This document shows positions 24,786 through 34,202 of a DNA stretch of 64,000 nt, piece by piece. The notes under the pieces are model-generated. The model was given only the letters and a program-made list of their open reading frames with translations. It ran no database searches and was not told the DNA's origin. Numbering within the stretch: the first letter of the stretch is position 1; each line of letters begins with the position of its first letter. Made by a program: the position numbers and the translations under genes. Source of the DNA: Dyella psychrodurans (GTDB taxonomy: Bacteria; Pseudomonadota; Gammaproteobacteria; Xanthomonadales; Rhodanobacteraceae); contig NZ_QRBF01000008.1 of NCBI RefSeq assembly GCF_003363265.1, positions 66,024 through 130,023 of the forward strand, read 5' to 3'.

Positions 24786-26171
24786 TCATGCATTCTTGAC
24801 CTCAATACCGAGCTCAAGCAACGACTGCTTTGCGTCACCAAACAGCATCGATGTTTTTGAGTCGACAAACAGGTCGTTCTCGATGCCGGAGAACCCAGTG
24901 CCACGACCCCGCTTCATAACGATCACACTCTTGGCATCCAGCACATTGAGAATGGGCATGCCAAAAATTGGTGACGCTGGGTTAGTCCGCGCAGCTGGAT
25001 TAACGACATCGTTCGCACCAACCACCAACACGACGTCGGTCTCCCTAAATCGCTCATTGATATCGTCCATATCAACAAGCTTGTCGTAAGGGACACCTGC
25101 TTCAGCGAGAAGTACGTTCATATGCCCTGGCATACGGCCTGCGACCGGGTGAATAGCAAAGCGGACATCTCCGCCACGCTTCTCGATCAAATTGGCCAAT
25201 TCACGCGCTTGATGCTGCGCCTGCGCCACGGCAAGACCGTAGCCAGGTACGAGGACGACGTTGTCCGCGTAAGCCATTCGAAGGGCCGCATCTTCAGCTG
25301 AGATCGTCGACATTTCGCCCTTAGCGCTCGATCCCGACGTTGCAGCAGTAGGCGCCGCGCCGAACGCACCAAACAGAACATTCGAAAAAGAGCGGTTCAT
25401 CGCCTTGCTCATGGCGATCGATAGAATCAATCCAGATAGACCGTCGAGTGCACCGGCGATAATGAGGATGTTGTTGTCGATAGCAAAGCCAGTAGCCACG
25501 GCAGCAAGGCCCGCATAGGAATTGAGTAAGCTCACTACGACGGGCATATCCGCACCGCCAATGGGGAGCACAAGCAATACCCCGACGCATAGACTGATGA
25601 CGAGCATCAATCCTGCGGCGGAAAGGCTTGTTGGATGGACGATGAGCCAAGCGAACGCCGCCACCCCAATAGTGAGTACGCTCAAGTTGAATGCGTTCTG
25701 AAATCGAAATGTGATGGGCCTTCCGGGAAGAATTTCTTGCAATTTTCCGAATGCCATCACGCTCCCGGTTACGGTCAAGCCACCCAGCAGGACTTCAAAT
25801 CCCAGTGCGATCACTTGGCCGCGAGCCAGTTCTCCGAGGTGAAGGCTATGGAGATATTCACCGACGCCAACCAACGTTGCCGCCAGAGCGCCGAATGCAT
25901 GACTCAACGCAATACGTTGAGGCATCGCAGTCATTGGTACCCACATGCCAAGGGGATAACCAACAACAGCACCGACGACGGCGCCCACCACGATCCATTC
26001 GTACGAAACGATGCGTGCGTGGAACAAGGTTGCAGCGATTGCGGCCGCCATGCCGAGTGCAGCAAGTTGTATGCCGCGCCTAGCACTTTCCGGGCGTCCC
26101 AGTGCTCGCAACGCAGCAATGAACAAGAATGCCGCCAGCAGATAAGCCAATTGAATGATGGTGGCACTCAT
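24786..26171 (-). CDS. pntB: NAD(P) transhydrogenase subunit beta
   Basis: A 461-residue integral membrane protein, the usual PntB length. About eight to nine membrane helices cover residues 1-250. The C-terminal NADP(H)-binding domain III starts near 290: VLVPGYGLAVAQAQH, RFAIHPVAGRMPGHMNVLLAEA, DVVLVVGANDVVNPAA and VIVMKRGRGTGFSGIEND. It moves hydride from NADH to NADP+ using the proton gradient. It overlaps pntA2 by four bases, so all pnt subunits are coupled. Confidence 0.95.
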   Translation of the reverse strand: MSATIIQLAYLLAAFLFIAALRALGRPESARRGIQLAALGMAAAIAATLFHARIVSYEWIVVGAVVGAVVGYPLGMWVPMTAMPQRIALSHAFGALAATLVGVGEYLHSLHLGELARGQVIALGFEVLLGGLTVTGSVMAFGKLQEILPGRPITFRFQNAFNLSVLTIGVAAFAWLIVHPTSLSAAGLMLVISLCVGVLLVLPIGGADMPVVVSLLNSYAGLAAVATGFAIDNNILIIAGALDGLSGLILSIAMSKAMNRSFSNVLFGAFGAAPTAATSGSSAKGEMSTISAEDAALRMAYADNVVLVPGYGLAVAQAQHQARELANLIEKRGGDVRFAIHPVAGRMPGHMNVLLAEAGVPYDKLVDMDDINERFRETDVVLVVGANDVVNPAARTNPASPIFGMPILNVLDAKSVIVMKRGRGTGFSGIENDLFVDSKTSMLFGDAKQSLLELGIEVKNA

Positions 26172-26494
26172 GACTTTGCGGCGCTCCGCTCACTAGCCCC
26201 AGTTTTCGGCGAAGGCGCACGCTTGAACATCGCAAGCATACGATCGGTGATAAGAAAGCCACCCACGACGTTCGCCATCGCGCAGGCCACTGCAACCGTA
26301 CCAAGCAGCGTGGCGAGAAGGCCATAATTGGCCCCAGCGAGGACAAGCGATGCGACCAGAGAAATACCCGAAATCGCGTTCGTCGCTGCCATCAGTGGGG
26401 TGTGCAGCAATGGCGGAATGCGACTAATAGTCTGAAAGCCAACAAAGCCGGCGAGTAAGAAGACAAAAAGCTGCATAATGGTAACCGTATTCAT
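26168..26494 (-). CDS. pntA2: NAD(P) transhydrogenase alpha-2 (membrane) subunit
   Basis: A 108-residue protein with three to four membrane helices. FLLAGFVGFQTISRIPPLLHTPLM, then NAISGISLVAS and VVGGFLITDRMLAMFK match the C-terminal membrane part of PntA. It is a separate gene here, the split arrangement found in many bacteria. It overlaps pntA1 and pntB by four bases each. Confidence 0.93.
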   Translation of the reverse strand: MNTVTIMQLFVFLLAGFVGFQTISRIPPLLHTPLMAATNAISGISLVASLVLAGANYGLLATLLGTVAVACAMANVVGGFLITDRMLAMFKRAPSPKTGASERSAAKS

Positions 26495-27624
26495 CGCGGT
26501 ACCTCTTCAGCAACGATAGGTTTAGACGCAACTACTCGCCCACCGAGTAGGGCCGATGTGATCTCGTCATCCGGGCGCAACGACAATCGTCCCTCACTGT
26601 CCAGGAGGTGTTGTAGAAGTGCGCGCACATTACCGCTAAATAGGCGGCTAGCATCTCCTGCAATCCTGTTCGCCATGTGCACAGCGCCAACGATCGTCAC
26701 ACTTGCAAACTTGACGATTTCGTCGGGCAACGTTCGTGTCGTATTGCCTCCCGCCTCGGCCGCGAGATCGACGATGACAGATCCTGGCAACATCGCTTGC
26801 ATTGCCTCATCATCGATCAGAATTGGCGCACGCTGCGAAGGTACTTGAGCGCTAGTTATCACCAGCTGCATGTCTATGAGTGTCGGAGCGAGTGCCCGAC
26901 GAAGGATGGCCTGTTCGACGTCCGATTGCCGCGTTGCGTATCCCCCTGCCGAGTCGTTGGACTTGTCGATATCGGGAAAGACAAACTTGGCACCTAAACT
27001 TTCGACTTGTTCCCGCGCAATCGCACGGACGTCGAAGCCGTGCGTCATCGCTCCAAGCCGTCGAGCAGTAGCGATGGCCTGAAGGCCGGCTACGCCAGCA
27101 CCGAGCGCAATCATCTTTGCGGGTTTCAGTCCTCCGGCTGCTGTCGACATCATGGGCAAGATAACGTCTAGATGGCTAGCCCCCTCTAGAACCGCCGCGT
27201 AACCTGCTATCGCAGCTTGAGAGGAAAGCACATCCATGGTCTGCGCGCGGGAGATTCGGGGCACACGCTCAAGGCCCAAATGGACCACACTGTGCCGCAC
27301 TAGCTGCGTTGCCAGATGATCATCGTAAGCTCCCAATGAGATGAGCACTGAGGTGGGCCGCAGAGCGCCCACGGTCAGCGGCGCCCTGACCGTGATCACA
27401 ACACTGGCCCCAGCGATCGCAGCCTCTCGTTCGACTAGTTCGGCGCCAGCGTCGGCGTAGTGTTCGTCGGTAAACCCCGCCGCCAATCCCGCCCCGCGTT
27501 CCACGAGAACTCTTAGCGATCCGCCGAGTCGGCGCACGTCGGAAGGCACCAAGCCTACCCTTCGCTCACCGGCGTGTTGCTCACCGAGTACCGCGATTGA
27601 TTCGAGCGTCTTCAGTTGACTCAC
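26491..27624 (-). CDS. pntA1: NAD(P) transhydrogenase alpha-1 (NAD-binding) subunit
   Basis: A 377-residue soluble NAD(H)-binding subunit. The N-terminal AlaDH/PNT domain reads GEQHAGERRVGLVPSDVRRL. The dinucleotide fold is GAGVAGLQAIATARRLGAM, followed by DVRAIAREQVESLGA and PGSVIVDLAAEAGGNT. I chose the GTG at 27624 because GGAGA lies seven bases upstream; an ATG at 27642 and longer frames exist. It is first in the pnt operon. About 290 bases separate it from the SDR gene upstream. Confidence 0.92.
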   Translation of the reverse strand: MSQLKTLESIAVLGEQHAGERRVGLVPSDVRRLGGSLRVLVERGAGLAAGFTDEHYADAGAELVEREAAIAGASVVITVRAPLTVGALRPTSVLISLGAYDDHLATQLVRHSVVHLGLERVPRISRAQTMDVLSSQAAIAGYAAVLEGASHLDVILPMMSTAAGGLKPAKMIALGAGVAGLQAIATARRLGAMTHGFDVRAIAREQVESLGAKFVFPDIDKSNDSAGGYATRQSDVEQAILRRALAPTLIDMQLVITSAQVPSQRAPILIDDEAMQAMLPGSVIVDLAAEAGGNTTRTLPDEIVKFASVTIVGAVHMANRIAGDASRLFSGNVRALLQHLLDSEGRLSLRPDDEITSALLGGRVVASKPIVAEEVPR

Positions 27625-27914
27625 TGGCGTTCTCCGATGCATGAGATCTGAACATCTCAGATCTACACACGTCATGTCTGACTTGTCACATCCACTCACA
27701 ATGGTGAGTACAGCGCGGATTTTTTGAATCGCCCAATAAGCAGAAGCCAACTCTTGAGCAAAGCGAAAGCGATGCGAGGACAGCGTCTCGCGGTTAGATA
27801 TGACTCCGTTGGGTCACAGATGGAGAGCCGAATCAATCAGTTCATCGACTCTCCATCGCACCCCTGCATGGATGCCTCATTCCTCAGATCGGTAGGTCAA
27901 GTGCGAACGTTGGT

Positions 27915-28655
27915 TCAGGCATTCATGCCGCCATCGACGGTAAGGTTTGCTCCGGTAACGTACGAGGCCTCTGGACTGGCAATGAACGACACCATTGCGG
28001 CAATCTCATCAACGTGCCCATAGCGGTCGAGCGCGGTAATCGCCTTTTGCGGTACCGCCCAATCACCAGAAGCAGGATTCAGGTCCGTATCGATCGGCCC
28101 CGGCTGGACGTTGTTGACCGTGATGCCACGAGTCCCTACCTCTCTGGACAGTGCTTGGGTGAACATCTTCACGGCTCCCTTCGTGGCCGCGTAGGGCACC
28201 AGTCCCGGCGTAACGACACGCTCGCCCACCGCCGAACCGACCATGATGATGCGACCACCATTCCCCATATGCTTCAACGCAGCTTGGGTCGTGGCAAACA
28301 CTCCACGAATGTTGATGTCGACCACACGGTCCATCTCTTCCTGCGTTGCCTCTTCAAACGGTTTCGGCATAGCGGTGCCAGCATTGTTCACCAGCACATC
28401 CAGCCGGCCGAAGGTAGCGACGACGTTTTCAACCGCGTTTTTGACTGCCTCGACATCCGCGGCGTCAGCCTGGATCGCGATAGCCTTTCCACCCATGGAT
28501 TCAATCGCTTGCACCACAGCCAAGGCCGCAGTGGAGTCCTTCGCATATGTAATCGCCACGCTCGCGCCATCTGCGGCCAGACGTTTCGCAATGGCTGCCC
28601 CAATACCCCGTGAACCACCGGTAACAAGTGCTATTTTTTTGGTTAACTTAGTCAT
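27915..28655 (-). CDS. SDR-family oxidoreductase
   Basis: A 246-residue classical short-chain dehydrogenase. TGGSRGIGAAI is the cofactor loop, VNNAG the structural motif, MVGSAVG the Ser, and PYAATKGAV gives the catalytic Tyr and Lys. The C-terminus is GANLTVDGGMNA. The ATG at 28655 has AGGAA five bases upstream. It is close to 3-oxoacyl-ACP-reductase-like enzymes; substrate unknown. It is divergent from the LysR gene at 29033, its likely regulator. Confidence 0.88.
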   Translation of the reverse strand: MTKLTKKIALVTGGSRGIGAAIAKRLAADGASVAITYAKDSTAALAVVQAIESMGGKAIAIQADAADVEAVKNAVENVVATFGRLDVLVNNAGTAMPKPFEEATQEEMDRVVDINIRGVFATTQAALKHMGNGGRIIMVGSAVGERVVTPGLVPYAATKGAVKMFTQALSREVGTRGITVNNVQPGPIDTDLNPASGDWAVPQKAITALDRYGHVDEIAAMVSFIASPEASYVTGANLTVDGGMNA

Positions 28656-29032
28656 GTAATTTCCTATAGTTCTCTGTGAAAGATTCACTGCACCACTGAT
28701 TTAATGGATGATCCAAATCACTGTTATCTCGCTGATAGCTTTTAGAGCGAGGCCTCGCCGACCTCATCATGGCAATCTGCAACGCCTGCCTTTGCGCCCT
28801 TCCTTGGAGACGGCGGCGTCTCAACCTAATGTCCGTAAAGGCCTCGGCAATCAGGGGGCGGACTTGCTATTGCGTTACTCTTGAAGACAGATCGATGCCC
28901 ATAATTTCCCTAATAACAGTGGCTTGTCATATCTGTCGACAGCCCCATTTCTGTGGCGACTATAGGCCCCTGTAGAACACTCGAAAAAGACTTTGTAAGC
29001 TGGGGGGCATACCTTTCAGGCATGGAATTAAG
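28656..29032. promoter_or_regulatory. divergent SDR/LysR promoter region with leader copy B
   Basis: This 377-base gap between the SDR and lysR genes should hold the LysR-binding site. At 28989-28999 is GACTTTGTAAG, followed by the CTTTCAGGCATGG hairpin-like segment to 29025, seven bases before the ATG of lysR. The same element stands before the lysR remnant at 1733 and at 50381. I could not fix the -10 and -35 boxes. Confidence 0.5.
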
Positions 29033-29944
29033 ATGGAGTTGAGACACCTTCGATATTTCGTCGCCGTGGTGGAAGAAGGCAGCCTGACAACGGCCGCGGA
29101 GAACCGCCTCCATACCTCACAGCCGTCACTCAGTCGGCAGATTCGCGACTTGGAGTTAGAAGTCGAAGCGGATCTACTGTTTCGCAGCGTTCATGGGGTC
29201 GAATTGACCGCAGCTGGCAAGGTTTTTCTTGACCACGCTCGACTGGCACTCGCACAAGTCGACGCCGCTGTGCTAGCAGCACGTAGGGCTGCACAGCCAA
29301 CAAAAAAAACGTTCTCCATTGGCTTCCAAACAGGCCACGAAATGAACTGGTTGCCGCGCGCCATGCATGTGCTGCGTGATGAGTTGCTGAATATCCAGGT
29401 CACGATCCAAAGCGACTACTCGCCGGACCTTGCCGACGCACTCATCCACGGTCGGCTCGATGTTGCGTTCCTGCGTGTTGAGCCGACTTTCGACCTATGT
29501 TACGAAGTAATAGATCATGAGCCACTGATCGTACTGATGCCAAGCGACCATCCCCTTACCAATCATGAAACCATTCGCCCCCAAGAGTTCATCGGCGAAA
29601 TCTTCATCGGCGGCTCGAATAAAGCCACCGTGCTACGCGCAGTGACCGAAGACTATCTGAAGCGCTGCGGGCTCGACATCAAACTAGATCATGGAGTGGA
29701 CAACCTCGCGATGGCTATATCCCTAGTTGCGTCCACTCGCGGGCTGGCACTTATGCCAGCCTATGCGGAGAATCTGTTGCCTTGGTCTGTGGTCAGCCGT
29801 CCGCTGGAAGGTGAAGCTCCAATGATCGATCTGGCCGTAGGTTACAGCGACGCAAACAAATCACCGATTCTGAAGCTATTCCTCTCAAGGCTTGAGGAAC
29901 TGAAGGAACTAAAGGTACTAACGCTTCCCCCAAAAAAGAATTGA
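29033..29944 (+). CDS. LysR-family transcriptional regulator
   Basis: A 303-residue regulator. The winged helix at 1-60 reads LRYFVAVVEEGSLTTAAENR, then HTSQPSLSRQIRDLE. The effector-binding domain from about 90 holds DYSPDLADALIHGRLDVAFLR and VASTRGLALMPAYAE. The length is typical. It is divergent from the SDR gene at 27915, which is its likely target. It is the only intact member of a set with a decayed close relative at 1733 and a third leader copy at 50381. Confidence 0.92.
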   Translation: MELRHLRYFVAVVEEGSLTTAAENRLHTSQPSLSRQIRDLELEVEADLLFRSVHGVELTAAGKVFLDHARLALAQVDAAVLAARRAAQPTKKTFSIGFQTGHEMNWLPRAMHVLRDELLNIQVTIQSDYSPDLADALIHGRLDVAFLRVEPTFDLCYEVIDHEPLIVLMPSDHPLTNHETIRPQEFIGEIFIGGSNKATVLRAVTEDYLKRCGLDIKLDHGVDNLAMAISLVASTRGLALMPAYAENLLPWSVVSRPLEGEAPMIDLAVGYSDANKSPILKLFLSRLEELKELKVLTLPPKKN

Positions 29945-30267
29945 ATGTGGGGGTGAGCAAACATCGATTCTGATCTACGACAGGATAACGTTAATTGGCC
30001 CATGCCATGGTCGATGGGTTGCCTTCGATCAACCGTTAGACGTGTGGGTCCAGCAAGCCGGCGTGAACTGGCGAGCCAAAGCTCTTGAAGTTCATTACAT
30101 TGCTTGTTTTGGTACGTGCAAGGCACTCCGCTACACGGCCGCCTCTTAGCTCTCGATGAAGAGTCATGCTTAATTCGTTGTCAAAGAGCGAACTACACAT
30201 CCTCAATAATGATGAACATCAAAACTCGCTTTTGCCCCGTTACCGCGGCGTCTCTATCGACGCTCAC
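29945..30267 (+). other. intergenic region, nothing seen
   Basis: About 320 bases between convergent lysR and the acyltransferase gene. No gene, strong terminator or repeat was recognised. Confidence 0.5.
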
Positions 30268-31392
30268 TTACATCGCCTGTGTTCTCAAGCTGTTCCTCCG
30301 TGAGACTAGTCCTCGTAGCTTTCTAGATAATTCTTTTAGGCGGAGAGCTGGCTTTTCGATGAAGTGCCAGGATGCAATAGCAATGGGAATGGTGAGCGCG
30401 AGGCCGAGCAAGGCATTGAGGAGTACTGGTAAGTTGGGAAAAAGATCTTCCACCACCTGTTGCATCGGAAATCCCCAAAGATAAATCCCGTAGGAATAGT
30501 CGCCGAAGCGATTAAAGCCACGCCAAGCGGTGTTGTAAGCGAACCAGAATACGAATTGGATTTCGCAGAAACCAAATAGCCATGGATATGCCGTGGTATT
30601 ACGAAATAAGAAGGTCAAGGCGCAGACCACAAGGAACAAGCGACCATCTACCGGAATCCAGTCGCGATTCACGTAACAGAGCGCGCCGCATGCAAAAAGG
30701 GCCGCCAAACGAAGATATTGGCTCATTGGTACAAGCGGGACCGAATCAGGATTGTGCATGGCGTAGATAAAGATGCCGATGATTACGACGTTACTGAGCC
30801 AGCGACGCGCCAGAACACTGATGACACCCAGGCAAGCCACCCAAAGATACATGCGCACTTCGGCCGGCAAGGTCCAAATCGATCCATTTACCGCAGTTTC
30901 TCTAGGATGTGAATTGAATACTCCGGGCAGCCAGTACGAAAGACCAGTGACAAACTTCAAATTTGTTACGACATAGTTACGTGTTGCTTGCGAGGAAATG
31001 TAAGCATTCAGCGGCAAGTTGGTAAATATTGGCCCCAAAACGAAGGCCATCAAAACTAAGCAAGCAACATAGGCTGGAATGATGCGAAGAAAACGTGCCC
31101 AAATGAAGTCGAGAACTTTAGAGTTCCGTATATAGCTGCCAGCAATAAGAAATCCGCTAGTTATGAAAAATAGATCTACAGCGATGGATCCTGAGTAACC
31201 CCACCATCCCAAATCCGCGAAAAGGTCCGGCGGGCCTTCCATTCCGGAAATGGCTGGTGCGTGGCCATAAATCACTAGAGACGCGGCAATGAGGCGAAGC
31301 AACAAGAAATTGTCCTCGCCCTGAGCGATTCCCATTTGGAGGGACTTCGCCCTCACGCGAAAGATCGAGCCAAGGATGGGCACGATCCGCAT
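30268..31392 (-). CDS. acyltransferase-3 family membrane protein (OafA-like)
   Basis: A 374-residue integral membrane protein with about ten helices. FLLLRLIAASLVIYGHA carries the catalytic-type His of the acyltransferase-3 family, and FFITSGFLIAGSYIR the RxxxS-like turn. FGDYSYGIYLWGFPMQQ is the conserved late motif. These enzymes O-acetylate surface sugars. It is the last gene of the O-antigen operon, 71 bases after wzt. An ATG 19 codons in (MGIAQGEDNF) is an alternative start. Confidence 0.88.
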   Translation of the reverse strand: MRIVPILGSIFRVRAKSLQMGIAQGEDNFLLLRLIAASLVIYGHAPAISGMEGPPDLFADLGWWGYSGSIAVDLFFITSGFLIAGSYIRNSKVLDFIWARFLRIIPAYVACLVLMAFVLGPIFTNLPLNAYISSQATRNYVVTNLKFVTGLSYWLPGVFNSHPRETAVNGSIWTLPAEVRMYLWVACLGVISVLARRWLSNVVIIGIFIYAMHNPDSVPLVPMSQYLRLAALFACGALCYVNRDWIPVDGRLFLVVCALTFLFRNTTAYPWLFGFCEIQFVFWFAYNTAWRGFNRFGDYSYGIYLWGFPMQQVVEDLFPNLPVLLNALLGLALTIPIAIASWHFIEKPALRLKELSRKLRGLVSRRNSLRTQAM

Positions 31393-31463
31393 GGCCTAAT
31401 AGTTCCATTCGTTGGTGAGCCATAGACTCGGTACCGAATCGTCGGTCCACATCCTTTGATCGC

Positions 31464-32813
31464 TCAAAGTACTCCGATCACCCTCTGCATCATGGTGTCA
31501 ACGTTGACCCTAGCCTGGAGATCGGCAATGCCCTGTGCCGCCCCTGTGTCGCCGAGCACTACCATCAACATTACGTCGGTACGCCGATCTAGCACTACGA
31601 TGGTCTGACCGTATTCGTCGTACTGCGAAATGCCAAATGTCAGTAGATATTGCTTGGGCAATAGGTGCGCATGAAACGTCCACCGTGCCACAACGACACT
31701 GCCGGCGTCGTAATGGAGAAGCTCACCGCTTTCGAGAAAAGAATTGGTGCTATAGACCAACTCGCCTTCCATTGTGCGTAACTTCATACCCAAGATCACG
31801 CGATTTACGGATTCTGTGCACACATACTTAACTAGCATCTCGACCGTTTGTCCGGGTGTCAGCGCGGGTACGCCCGACCGCCCTACCAGATAAGCGTCCG
31901 CGACCAACGCTTTTCCATTGCCTACGCGAATTTCATCTCGGTTGTAACCATCACGAATCGACAGGACATCTTCGGCGCCCAAAGTCAGTAAATTGGCAGC
32001 GGCGCGCTCCGAGGTTTCAACGCGCCCATTAGATAAGATCGGATTGGGCTCTTCATTTGCAATGTGAGAGCCGAAAAGTCGCTTCATGTAGTCAGTGACG
32101 GCACCGCGCACCGGTCCATCATAGACTTTGTGAGCAGCATCGATCACAACACCCCGATCGCAGAGCCGCTCCACCACATCGGTGGAATGGGTCACCAATA
32201 AAAGCGTGCTGCCATCCTCCTGCAACTCCTGGATCCGCCTGTGGCATTTGCGCTGGAAATAAGCATCACCCACGGATAACGCCTCGTCCACGATCAACAC
32301 TTCCGGCTTCACTGCCACGGCTACCGCAAATGCCAGTCGCACAAACATGCCACTGGAGTAAGTCTTGACCGGTTCCTTTACGAAATCGCCAATCTCGGCA
32401 AAGGCAAGGATCGAATCCATGGCCGCGTCTACCTGCGCACGTGTCATTCCCAAAAGACCCGCCTTGAAATACACGTTCTCCAATCCGGTAAATTCCGGAT
32501 TGAATCCCGCGCCAAGCTCAAGTAATCCTGCTACGCGTGCATTCACTTCCAGTTCGCCGGTAGTGGGCGGAAACAGGCCACACAGCATCTGCAATAGCGT
32601 CGACTTTCCAGCCCCATTCCGCCCGATAATGCCAATCGTTTCACCTGGCCAGACCTCAAGATCCACATCACGTAACGCCCAAAATTCCTTAACGTGCCGT
32701 TTGATACCAAGAGCCTGTAGCAAGCGATGATGCGGCTGGTCATAACTGATGTAGCGCTTGCCAATTCCCCGTGCACGAATAAGGGGGCGAGACAATGACA
32801 ACTTCTTAGACAT
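31464..32813 (-). CDS. wzt: O-antigen ABC transporter ATP-binding protein (Wzt)
   Basis: A 449-residue ATPase. Walker A is GRNGAGKST, the signature is KTYSSGMFVRLAFA, Walker B is VLIVDEALSVGD, and the H-loop is LLVTHS. Residues from about 260 form the Wzt C-terminal beta-sandwich (PALTPGQTVEMLVKYV, FGISQYDEYGQTIVVLDRR), which binds the finished glycan. With Wzm it exports lipid-linked O-antigen. The gene overlaps the GtrB-like gene by eight bases. Wzm is about 8.6 kb upstream in the same operon. Confidence 0.93.
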   Translation of the reverse strand: MSKKLSLSRPLIRARGIGKRYISYDQPHHRLLQALGIKRHVKEFWALRDVDLEVWPGETIGIIGRNGAGKSTLLQMLCGLFPPTTGELEVNARVAGLLELGAGFNPEFTGLENVYFKAGLLGMTRAQVDAAMDSILAFAEIGDFVKEPVKTYSSGMFVRLAFAVAVAVKPEVLIVDEALSVGDAYFQRKCHRRIQELQEDGSTLLLVTHSTDVVERLCDRGVVIDAAHKVYDGPVRGAVTDYMKRLFGSHIANEEPNPILSNGRVETSERAAANLLTLGAEDVLSIRDGYNRDEIRVGNGKALVADAYLVGRSGVPALTPGQTVEMLVKYVCTESVNRVILGMKLRTMEGELVYSTNSFLESGELLHYDAGSVVVARWTFHAHLLPKQYLLTFGISQYDEYGQTIVVLDRRTDVMLMVVLGDTGAAQGIADLQARVNVDTMMQRVIGVL

Positions 32814-33792
32814 CTGGGCGCCCTCCGTTCAAAAATGGATGCACGGGCCGGCTAGGTTCAGCTGCGACGTCGAAGTTCAACCATGAAACAATGAATTGAA
32901 TGCCGACAACTAAGGGAAGCGCTGCCAGCATGACTGTCCCCGCGGTAGCAGGTGTGTTATCGACAATCGATGCCCACCAGTGCCACGCTCCAAACATCAG
33001 CCCAAATAGCACGAGCGGACATCCAATAAGTAATTCGACTGAGGCTGCCGAAAAGCCACGGACAAAATAGCTATACACAATACGCCGAGCCAAGTTGCGA
33101 AAATTTCCTCGCAGGAAGGGACCGATAGCACTAAGCGGATGCAAACTTGACGGCTCTCCCGCGTAAGCTGCAGGCATTGGCATTTCCACAACGACAGCAC
33201 GCAGTTGGTTCAACTGATAAAGCAAATCAGATTCGAAGAAATAGCGCTGTGCCACGGTGCTGAAATCTAATTCCGCCAACATCCAATGATGGATCGCGGT
33301 AAATCCGTTCGTTGGGTCGAAAAGCTGCCAGTAGCCTGACGAAAGCTTGGTCAGAAATGAGAGACCTGCATTGCCGATAAGCCGAAGCCTCGGCATACCG
33401 GCTGTATCTGCAAGATGATAAAAGCGATTGCCCTTTGCATAGTCAGCGCGCCCTTTAAGAATCGGCTCAACCAGCCTTGCAATCAGGCCAGGATCCATTT
33501 GCCCATCGCCATCGAGTTTCACCACCACTTTGGCAGGGAGAGCAAGTGCGATCGCATACCCCGTCATGACCGCACCGCCTACTCCACGGTTCTCCTCATG
33601 GCGCAACACCGTTATTCGCGGATCCTGGCAGCGTGCCTCAACAACATCGCCGGTGTGTTCTGGGCAGGCATCATCCACGACGATGATCCATCCCACTTCC
33701 GGACCTATACCTTGAATAACGCCAAGGATCTGCGCGCTGACGCGATAGCACGGGATAACGACCGCGACGCTTGATGATGAGATCTTATTCAT
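32806..33792 (-). CDS. GtrB-like polyprenyl-phosphate glycosyltransferase
   Basis: A 328-residue family-2 glycosyltransferase. VAVVIPCYRVSAQ opens the GT-A fold, VVDDACPEHTGD gives the first acidic motif, and KLDGDGQMDP the DxD. Two membrane helices occupy about 262-305. This layout fits GtrB/DPM-like enzymes that load a sugar onto undecaprenyl phosphate. It overlaps the GtrA gene by four bases, supporting a shared role in side-branch sugar addition. Confidence 0.88.
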   Translation of the reverse strand: MNKISSSSVAVVIPCYRVSAQILGVIQGIGPEVGWIIVVDDACPEHTGDVVEARCQDPRITVLRHEENRGVGGAVMTGYAIALALPAKVVVKLDGDGQMDPGLIARLVEPILKGRADYAKGNRFYHLADTAGMPRLRLIGNAGLSFLTKLSSGYWQLFDPTNGFTAIHHWMLAELDFSTVAQRYFFESDLLYQLNQLRAVVVEMPMPAAYAGEPSSLHPLSAIGPFLRGNFRNLARRIVYSYFVRGFSAASVELLIGCPLVLFGLMFGAWHWWASIVDNTPATAGTVMLAALPLVVGIQFIVSWLNFDVAAEPSRPVHPFLNGGRPDV

Positions 33793-34202
33793 GGCGATCG
33801 ATAGACCCAGTGCCGAGACACCGCAAAGCTAATCGCCGCCAATACAGTCTCAACTAGAGGCTTGCCAAGCCACGCCGCATGCAAGCTCAAATGACTCGTC
33901 AGCTCGCCGATCAACCCAGTGCTCAGTGCAGTCATCACGAGCCACAGGACCACATAACGAAAGAGATGATGCCTGCTTACGCGTATCGAAAAGGTCCATA
34001 GGCCATTTGCTAAAAAACCAACCAAGGCTCCTACGACGCGCGCCACTATATTAGCCACGGGAGTGTATAGGCCCAACGCTGTCAGCAACACGAAAACCAT
34101 CCAGTCAATAAGGACTAAAAGGATACCGATGAGCAAGAAGCTCGCCCCTTGGCGTAGCAGTGGAGGCCTGCTCCCAACTGAACCGAATAAGATCTGCTTC
34201 AT
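33789..34202 (-). CDS. GtrA-like flippase
   Basis: A 137-residue membrane protein with four helices: GASFLLIGILLVLIDWMVFVL, NIVARVVGALVGFLANGLWTF, a third near 80-100, and a C-terminal VLAAISFAVSRHWVYR. These features define the GtrA family, thought to flip polyprenyl-linked sugars. The ATG at 34202 forms an ATGA overlap with the upstream 835-residue gene, so I prefer it to an ATG eleven codons earlier. Confidence 0.87.
   Translation of the reverse strand: MKQILFGSVGSRPPLLRQGASFLLIGILLVLIDWMVFVLLTALGLYTPVANIVARVVGALVGFLANGLWTFSIRVSRHHLFRYVVLWLVMTALSTGLIGELTSHLSLHAAWLGKPLVETVLAAISFAVSRHWVYRSP

Noticed and set aside
25635-26327. 230-codon plus-strand open frame antisense to pntB
   Set aside because: It is a shadow of the well-supported pntB gene; Cys/Arg/His-rich translation with no motif.
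28014-28613. 199-codon plus-strand open frame antisense to the SDR gene
   Set aside because: The SDR on the other strand has all family motifs; this frame has none.
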